Position numbers and translations under genes: made by a program. A stretch of DNA of 64,000 nucleotides. Origin: Luzula sylvatica (taxonomy: Eukaryota; Streptophyta; Magnoliopsida; Poales; Juncaceae). The notes beneath the pieces were generated by a model, which searched no databases, was not told where the DNA came from, and saw nothing but the letters and a program-made list of their open reading frames with translations. The DNA is taken from contig OX326956.1 of NCBI GenBank assembly GCA_946800325.1, positions 25,518,356-25,582,355 of the forward strand, given 5' to 3'. Below, piece after piece: positions 57,050 through 64,000 of this stretch. Each line of letters starts with the position of its first letter. Positions within the stretch are counted from its first letter, which is position 1.

Positions 57050-58396
57050 ATGACAAGCCGCAAGGGAAAGAAAGTTGCTTCCAAGCCTGCAAAAGGACCA
57101 TCTCCTCGATTTGATTTCAACGACACCGGCAACACCTACCTGTTCAGAGATGCCGCTGCCGGAGTTAGTTATCGCGAAAAATACTCGAAGAAATCAGTGA
57201 GCATCGGGTATTACTATCAACTTCCTTCCAACATTCCCATTCTATCCAATATTGTTGATTCCATCGAAGATCGGTGGCAAATTGCTGGGTTGTGCTCCCT
57301 CAATCGCACTTCGTATGAGGTAGTCACGAAATTGTTCTACGCAAATGCCGTTTTCAACTACGACGATAACGAAATCAAGAGCTACCTTTTCGGACAATCC
57401 ATCACTATCAATGTGGAGTCGCTATGTCAATGGCTTGGGTTAGTGAACGACGGGGAACACACCTATATTAGTCGTGCCGACCAAGTTCACGACACCACCT
57501 ATGCTCGAATTGAGAAGGTGGTTACCAACGACAATCTCATATCTTCGGCTACTCAACTCTCGGCACCTCTTCGTTTCGTGTGGCAAATTGGTAATAATAT
57601 TCTAACTCCCGTCTCTAAACTCAAAGCCAATTTCGACAAACGAAACATTACCCTTCTCTACCGCTTATGGTACGCAAATGAAGATCGCATCAACATTCCT
57701 ATTCTCATCCTCAAACACATGGAATCGATCATGCGTCTCAAGGTTTCCTCTCTTCCATATGGAAGCATCATCGCCTTAGCATGCGATCAATTGGACATCG
57801 ACATTCCAACCGACCGATGGGACCTCGGACGTACCGAGCCTACAAACCTGGGATCTCCCGAACACCTAACTCGAATTGGATACTCCGATAAGAAAATCGG
57901 TCAATTGGATTACTCTCAAACACAAGGTGGAAGAAACCCTACCCTCATCGAAAATTGGGTGTTGGACGAACCTTCGGATCGCCACAAACTTCCTAATAAT
58001 CCTACCGAGTGGACCCAACCTCCCGATGATGCACCGGTTCCCCCGCGTAAACGCAAAACAAGAGCCACACCAAGTGCGGGACCGTCTAATCCAACCACCG
58101 ATGCCCCACATGCACCGGGTTTCAACATGGATGAGCTGCGTGGCATGATTGAAGAAGTCGTACAAACCCGCTTTCATGAGGAAAGTGTGTGGGTCCGTGA
58201 TCAAGTCTACGAGGATAATGCAAGAACTAGAGCACATAATACCCAACTTTTCGAAAATCTCTACGCACACCTTGACTCTCGCTTCGGACCATGGAATCCT
58301 CCTCCGGACGGACCACCATCGTTCAACCCAAATGAACCGTGGAATGTCGCCCCCGATGACCCCTCCAACTATAATCCGGACGGCCCGAATCTTTAA
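57050..58396 (+). CDS. Extra 3' ORF of the Sirevirus
   Basis: This intact 448-aa frame lies downstream of pol, the position of the envelope-like or extra ORF of Sireviruses. It lacks an obvious signal peptide or transmembrane segments. It instead resembles the 'putative plant transposon protein' type of domain: RWQIAGLCSLNRTSYEVVTK, LFYANAVFNYDDNEIKSYLF, VESLCQWLGLVNDGEHTY, NITLLYRLWYANEDRINIPI, SLPYGSIIALACDQLDI. The first 25 residues are basic (TSRKGKKVASKPAKG). The C-terminal third is Pro-rich with a short possible helix (MDELRGMIEEVVQTRFHEES) and ends in PPDGPPSFNPNEP-like repeats. Its role is unknown; an envelope function is not supported by what I see. Confidence 0.75.
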   Translation: MTSRKGKKVASKPAKGPSPRFDFNDTGNTYLFRDAAAGVSYREKYSKKSVSIGYYYQLPSNIPILSNIVDSIEDRWQIAGLCSLNRTSYEVVTKLFYANAVFNYDDNEIKSYLFGQSITINVESLCQWLGLVNDGEHTYISRADQVHDTTYARIEKVVTNDNLISSATQLSAPLRFVWQIGNNILTPVSKLKANFDKRNITLLYRLWYANEDRINIPILILKHMESIMRLKVSSLPYGSIIALACDQLDIDIPTDRWDLGRTEPTNLGSPEHLTRIGYSDKKIGQLDYSQTQGGRNPTLIENWVLDEPSDRHKLPNNPTEWTQPPDDAPVPPRKRKTRATPSAGPSNPTTDAPHAPGFNMDELRGMIEEVVQTRFHEESVWVRDQVYEDNARTRAHNTQLFENLYAHLDSRFGPWNPPPDGPPSFNPNEPWNVAPDDPSNYNPDGPNL

Positions 58397-58937
58397 AACC
58401 TATCCCTCGTGCCTTAACTATTTCTCTTGATCACTTAAAAATCGTAGTTTCAAAATTCAAAACTTTGTTTACCATGTAGTAGAATGCATGTTTATGTTTG
58501 CATGATATGTAGTCGAAAATTTTATTTCCCTATTTCTCTAGAGTATTGTGAAAGTGTTGTGTGTTGTAGTTCATGTCATGAGTTAATTATTTGAAAACCA
58601 AATGGTGTATTTCTGTTTGATGATTATGAGTAATGTGATTTTTCAATTCTATGTGTTTTCAAAAACTATTCTTTTCATCATAATTCTTCAAAATCATAAC
58701 TCCAACCACAAGTCACTAAATTCTTGCTAAAATACCTCCTATCTGCGAGCCTACGAATGAAAAATTCAAATTTTTAGGGGGAGCTCGCATTTAGGGGGAG
58801 CTCTCCATTTTATTTCTATTCACTCCCTTTCGATCATTTCAAAAAGGGGGAGAAAAGATATCGTACGGAAAGTTTTTCGATAACCGACAAAACTCTCCAA
58901 ATCGACAGTGTTTTGAAATTAATCAAAAGGGGGAGTT
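58397..58937 (+). other. Sirevirus 3' non-coding region with repeated polypurine tracts
   Basis: No gene is present. Purine tracts of AGGGGGAG type occur four times: near 58778, 58794, 58845 and at 58924-58937, the last adjoining the 3' LTR. Repeated polypurine tracts are a recognised feature of Sirevirus non-coding DNA. Confidence 0.75.
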
Positions 58938-60346
58938 TGTTGATCCAAATATCCTAAGGTTTGATTATGTCAAAACACTGTCAATACTAACGGTTTCAGT
59001 TAAGACCAACTTGTAGGAGAAGTAGGTACAACGGACCAAGGATGATCGAAAGAGACGATTGAAGAATTCAAGACGAATATCATATGTGAAAAGAAAGGCG
59101 TCAAGACATTGAAGAATTCAAGACGTCGAAGCCTTCCGTGAGTTGGGATCATCAAAATAAACCATAGGTATTCCAAAGAACATCTCATATTTATCAAGAT
59201 CAAAAGATAAATTCGAAAAACGATGATCAACAAGGAAACTCACCATACCAGTATGGTTCGTTCGAACTAACACATAGTTCGTTCGAACGAACCAAGACCT
59301 GGCATGGTGAGAAAACTCACAAAACTAGAGACAATAAATATTCGTTCGAACGAACCTATATGTTAGTTCGAACGAACCATTTTGGTTCGTTCCCCTCAAG
59401 GACGAACCATGAACCACTCTAAGTTCGTTCGAACAAAACAAATAAGTTCGTTCGAACGAATCGATACCTGGTGTTGTGAGACAAATAAACAAATCTAGAC
59501 ACAATAAATATTCGTTGGAACGAACCAATCGGTACGTTCGAACGAACATCCATGGTTCGTTCTTGAATTCATAGAACGAACCATGAACAAATTCAGGTTA
59601 GTTCGAACGAACATAATTGTTCGTTCGAACGAACTCATAGTGTTTATGAAAATTCCTTTGAAACGGCTAGTTCAAATTCAAGTTCGTTCGAACGAACCAA
59701 ACAGTACGTTCGAACGAACTATGTAATTTTTACACAGGTTAAGTGGTTTCTATGGATGATATAAATAGAACAACTTACACCTTCTCTCTCCTATCCTTTT
59801 TGCAAAATCATTTCACATCTAAAAGAGAGAACGAACTAGCTTTGATCTTCTTCCAAATATCTTGATAAGTGTGAGACAAACCTCTAGATCATAGATCTAC
59901 TTCTCGAAATCTCTCTTCTATACGATTCCCAACTCACGTGACCGATCACGTTGTAGTGCGTATTAGAAACGTGTAATAGGCTAATTCTTGAATTGTAAAG
60001 CCCGCTATAGATCGATAGAAAACGTGTAAATCGATCTAGGCACAACCTTGTACGAGTGAGTTGGAATTCAATCGAACGCCTAAACGGCACAAGGCCTTCC
60101 CGGAGACGTAGGTACTTGCCAATAATCGAATCGGTCGATTAAGCAAGTAAAGGGTGAGTTAAAGCTACAAAACAACCACCTACCGAACTCCGTAATAAAT
60201 ATCGTGTGTTCATCTCGTTCGGTATTTGCATTCTTTTATTTAAATCATATTAAGCTTCCGCATAATTTAGAATCGGTATACCTTAGTCGAAAATTGTAAG
60301 TAAAGATTACCTATTCACCCCCCCTCTAGGTTAGAATTAACCAACA
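58938..60346 (+). repeat. Sirevirus 3' LTR
   Basis: This 1,409-bp copy of 33169-34575 carries the same palindrome array and TATA box. It ends AACCAACA, followed by the target duplication TCCTC. Confidence 0.97.
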
Positions 60347-61315
60347 TCCTCAAAGTATAAAAAAATTGCTATGAATCAAAACAAACATTCTTAGTATTTG
60401 TACAATTTGGTGAAAAATTATGTAATATAAGATTCGATCCAAACAATCTAAAAAACATGTTATTTTGACTCATCAAAGCGTAAAAAGATTGCTTTGAATC
60501 GAAAAATAATTTTTCTTGGTGTTTGTAAAAGTTGGTGAAAACTTACATAATAAAAGATTCGATCCAAACTATCTCAAAAACACGTCATTTGGACTCCTTT
60601 GAATGTAAAAAGATTGTTATGAATCGAAAAACAAACAATCTTAGTGTTTGTAAAATTTGGTGAAAACTTTCGTCAAAAAAGATTCGATCCAAACAATATC
60701 GAAAGCATGGTATTTGGACTAATGAAGGCATAAAAAGATTGCTATGAATCGAAAAAACAAATTTTCTTAGTAGTTTTGAAAATTTTGGTGAAACGTTATG
60801 TAGTAAAGATAGGATATAAACGATCTCAAAAACACGTTATTTGAACTTTTCAAAGTGTAAAAAGATTGCTATGAATTGAAAATCAAACAATCTTAGTGTT
60901 TGCAAAATTTGGTGAAAATTTACGTAATAAAAGATTTGATACAAAAAATCTCAAAATCACGTTATTTGGACTCCTCAAAGTGTATAAAGATTGCTATGAA
61001 TCGAAAAGCAAAATTTATTAGTGTTTGTACAATTTGGTGAAAAGTTACATAGTAAAAAATTCGATAAAAAAGATCTCAAAAACAAGTTATTTGGACTCCT
61101 CAAAGCCAAAATAGATTGTCTAGACAGCCTACAGTGAAAACAAACTTCCGTAATGTATGTACAATTTGGTGAAAACTTCTATAGTAAATTTTTTGAAGTA
61201 AACAATCTCAAAAACACGTTATTTAGACTCATCAAAGTATACAAAGATTGCTATGAATTAAAAAACGAATTTTCTTAGTGTTTGTACAATTTGATGAAAA
61301 GTTACGTAATAAAAT
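60347..61315. repeat. Satellite array, middle block
   Basis: This continues the about 123-bp monomers broken at 33168, with some seven to eight monomers including one of the second type near 61105. It is cut again at 61316 by a MULE-like element. Confidence 0.9.
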
Positions 61316-61467
61316 GAGTAATGATACAGACCATAACAATTTCCACGAATTTTTTCCCGAATTGCTGACGTGGCTGTGGTTCGCCACGTCAACAAACCCA
61401 TGATTTTCTCCTTCCCGCTATCTTTCCTTTTCTTTCTGAAAAGGAAATCTCGTTTGGGGACTCTCTC

Positions 61468-61501
<34 letters not shown>

Positions 61502-62623
61502 CTTGCTCTCTCTTCGCTCAGTTTCTCCCAACACCACCGGCGCCCACTCTCTCTGTCGCTCCAGCTCACTCCAGCTCGCTCGCTTCTAGGGTTTGAAAAA
61601 AAATATCCTTCTCAACTTAGGAGATTCACTGATAATGTAAATATTTGGTGTTAATTTCAGATTTTACGGTTCAATTGGACGTTAATTTCAGTCATATTTT
61701 TCATAATATTTTTCATAATATTTTTTTCTCCACTTAATCCATCGAGAAAAAAACAGAGTTTCCAAATTGTAAATTGTAAATATACATAACCAGCACAAAT
61801 TGCAATTACATAACAAGTATTACATAGACAAAATTCATCAAAACCAAACACACAGTTACAGAAACAAAATTGACTGTTTACGATAAAAGAACAATGAAAT
61901 TATATACCAAATGATCACTGCAAGATTCTCAAATATTAATAGTACATAATTCATGTGAAAATTTGTGGACAAGAAATTCAAACAAAATGGTAATATAAAT
62001 TGTTTTTTAAATGAGGAAGAAGAACGAGGAATGAATGTTAAAGATTAATATGGGTGGCTCGCCGGTGTACTCATTTTTGCATGCTCCAGATTCCCTGTAC
62101 ACAAAGCAACAAAAAGAAAATGGATCTTTGCAAAGACCAACAAAATGAATGAACTTATTCATTTCAAAAATCACAGCAATTCCTTGAAAATTAAAAAACA
62201 TACATTTATGGATGCAAAAAATCACATCAAGAGGAATGAGCGAGCTTTGCTCGTTCCATGGGTCAGATACGTCTGTCCTGTTGTTTCTCGTTTTTTCTCG
62301 CTGTTTTCTTCGATCTGTGTCATTCGACCGTTGCTCCAGTATATCCGCCTTCGTCTCTCGCTCTCTTTATCCAGATCCGTGTTCGTCTCTCGCTCTCTTG
62401 CTCGATCGAGATCTCCATCGCTCAAACATCTCCGTCGTTTCTCCATTTTTTAGTCTCTTTCTCTTTCTCTTTCCTTTCTCTCTCTTCACATGTGCTATTG
62501 TTGGCAGGAGACAGACTAAAGTAATTGAACGAGATTGGTTCATCTGATGTGGCATACCAAATGATGCCACGTCGGATTCGGGAACAAATTCGGGAAAATA
62601 AGGTATGGTCCCTATCATTCCTG
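61316..62623. mobile_element. MULE-like element, possible Pack-MULE
   Basis: A 1,308-bp element is flanked by the 9-bp duplication TAATAAAAT (61307-61315 and 62624-62632), which lies within satellite sequence. Inverted ends of about 60 bp share AATGATA..GACCATA, TTTTCCCGAATT-type motifs and GACGTGGC. The 9-bp duplication and long ends fit Mutator-like elements. The interior looks like captured gene leaders: CT-rich tracts with (CT)n at 61460-61498, CACCACCGGCGCCCACTC, and a second CT-rich stretch at 62270-62480. No transposase frame is present. Confidence 0.8.
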
Positions 62624-62848
62624 TAATAAAATAATCGATCTAAACAATCTAAAAAACACGTTATTTGGACTCCTCGAAGCGTAAAAATATTGCTATGAAA
62701 CGAAAGAAAAACTTTCTTGGTGTATGTAAAATTTGGTGAAAACATACGCAATAAAAAAATTCTATCCAAATCATCTAAAAAACACATTATTTGGACTCCT
62801 CGGAATGTAGAAATATTGCTATGAATCTAAAAACAAATAATCTTAGTG
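62624..62848. repeat. Satellite array, right remnant
   Basis: About two more monomers follow (GTTATTTGGACTCCTCGAAG, GATT or ATATTGCTATGAA..). The last is cut within the AGTGTTTTTTT stretch near 62848. Confidence 0.85.
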
Positions 62849-64000
62849 TTTTTTTTTCACGAACAAAATCATCTTTTTCAATGGATATTTTCTCGGTTTA
62901 GGTTTCATGGGGAGGGGGACCTCCCGCTCGCCACCCCCTGAATCCGCCTTTGAGTACCTGTACGTTTCCCGACTAAACTGGCGAAAGTGCAAAAAAAAAA
63001 ATGCTACATTAAAATCAAAACAAATAGCAAAAAGAATAAAAAAGATAGTATCCATTTTCTCTAGAAGATGTGGTGAGAGAGACTTAATTAAAAAAAAATT
63101 CAGATTAACGTAAAAAATTATTGTTAAACACCTTCGTCATATTCTCTCGCGAAAGTACATTATCTTCGTCCAAGTCTTTGACGAAAGAACTAGTTCCTAA
63201 AATTGGGAAACTAGCATGCTATTCTTGTTGGGTTTTTTTTTTATGTTATTAAAAAAATTCAATATCCATCCAACCGCAATTGGTTCTATTCGTTTTCTTA
63301 TCAAAAAATTAAACAAATACGGTGTGATCAGTATTGTCCGTATCTGCTCCGTTTACATTACACCACTACCTAAGTCATACCCCGTGTTCTGTTTCCAGGG
63401 AAACGCGGGATTCCAATTCCGGATTTATTCCCTAGCCTGTGATTTGAATTCTCGGTTTCGTTGATATTCTGAGTATTCCTTTCTCCCTTCCTCTTCCCCT
63501 CCGATCTCTCTCTGCTCTGCTCTCTTCTTCGTTATGGCTGAGTCTACAATCTCAGTGTAGCATCCCCGTTCCTAGCTTGTACTGGTACATCATTTCATGT
63601 TCGTTCTTATTTTTATTTTCTTTCGATGATTATTATATGGGGGAAGATTTTGCATTTACACAACCATGTACAATCTCCTAGGTTGAATTGTTTTGCATCA
63701 ATTGATGTTTTAATATGCTTGCCTTCATCGTTTCTGATCTACTAATTGAGTGCAATCGAGAAAATTGTTCCCAATTCAGAGTTAAAACCCAATTAAACCC
63801 AAAATATCTGATCAAAATACATATAATTTTCCTTGGTTCAGTTATTTGCTGTCACTAGTACAATATTGGTGAACAAAGAACAAGACAACAAAAAAATGGA
63901 GATGAATGACGTTCACAATTGTGTAGTAAAGCTGGTAATCAATTTCAATTTCACTCCTCCATATAACAAACACAACAATCAATAAACAACACACTCACAA
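62849..64000. other. Right flank; possible start of a gene
   Basis: 62870-62960 contains a G/C-rich transposon-like piece (GGGGAGGGGGACCTCCCGCTC). Near 63475-63535 a strongly CT-rich leader (CTCTCTCTGCTCTGCTCTC) leads to an ATG at 63535 (MAESTISV, then TAG). This looks like the 5' UTR and first exon of a plant gene extending to the right, but no coding frame can be supported within the window. Confidence 0.3.

Larger units (their letters stand above)
33169..60346 (+). mobile_element. Sirevirus-type Ty1/Copia element hosting two nested elements
   Basis: LTRs lie at 33169-34575 and 58938-60346, flanked by the 5-bp target duplication TCCTC (33164-33168 and 60347-60351). The primer-binding site matches initiator tRNA-Met, and a polypurine tract adjoins the 3' LTR. 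Subtracting the two nested elements leaves about 11.0 kb, the usual Sirevirus (SIRE/Maximus) size. Gene order is gag, pol (protease, integrase, reverse transcriptase, RNase H), then an extra 3' ORF. The LTRs differ by one substitution (G/A near 34402 versus 60171) and a 2-base C-run difference near the 3' end, so insertion was recent. The coding frames on either side of both nested elements line up once those elements are disregarded; no independent damage was noticed. Confidence 0.95.

Noticed and set aside
61370..61654. Leucine/serine-rich open frame in the MULE-like element
   Set aside because: It is the translation of a (CT)n tract and flanking pyrimidine-rich leader sequence.

Overview
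The window is nuclear DNA from a flowering plant, probably a eudicot. Host genes have many short AT-rich introns with GT..AG borders. There is a plant-type early nodulin-like gene, a plant MED26-like gene and an RPN13 gene. The mobile elements belong to plant lineages: Sirevirus and a second Copia lineage, a Gypsy chromovirus, a plant LINE, and hAT, MULE and CACTA-like DNA elements. No prokaryotic or organellar signal was seen.

Left part (1-13.2 kb). An unrecognised spliced locus is interrupted by a 1.45-kb GC-rich minisatellite. It is followed by a non-autonomous hAT element with an 8-bp target duplication, a foldback MITE, and a broken FBL3-like F-box/LRR gene carrying a 176-bp LINE-tail insertion. 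Two intact host genes follow: RPN13 (13 exons, 300 aa; the proteasome ubiquitin receptor) and an ENODL-type phytocyanin (2 exons, 190 aa).

Middle part (13.2-30.5 kb). About 3.35 kb is tandemly duplicated. The left copy holds an intact 7-exon, 336-aa MED26-like gene on the minus strand. The right copy lacks most of exon 1 and carries a foldback MITE, and a third, much older copy lies beyond it. Next come a Copia remnant with its 3' LTR and a SIN3-like pseudogene split by a 3.7-kb LINE with a 15-bp target duplication.

Right part (30.5-64 kb). A tandem satellite (about 123-bp monomer, with a higher-order period near 1.65 kb) was invaded by a Sirevirus-type Copia element (33169-60346, TSD TCCTC). 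That element was itself invaded by a Tekay-type Gypsy chromovirus (36429-44754, TSD ACTAT) and by a second Copia element (45846-53700, TSD ATTAA). All three LTR pairs are almost identical, so the whole nest is very young. The satellite also carries a 1.3-kb MULE-like element with gene-leader-like contents.

The most unusual signal is a 16-bp perfect palindrome, GTTCGTTCGAACGAAC. It recurs as dense arrays just upstream of the TATA box in the Sirevirus LTRs, upstream of the TATA box in the LTRs of the unrelated second Copia element, in that element's leader, and between pol and the extra 3' ORF of the Sirevirus, where a TATA-like box follows. This looks like a shared promoter module used by two retrotransposon lineages, and possibly as an internal promoter for the extra ORF.
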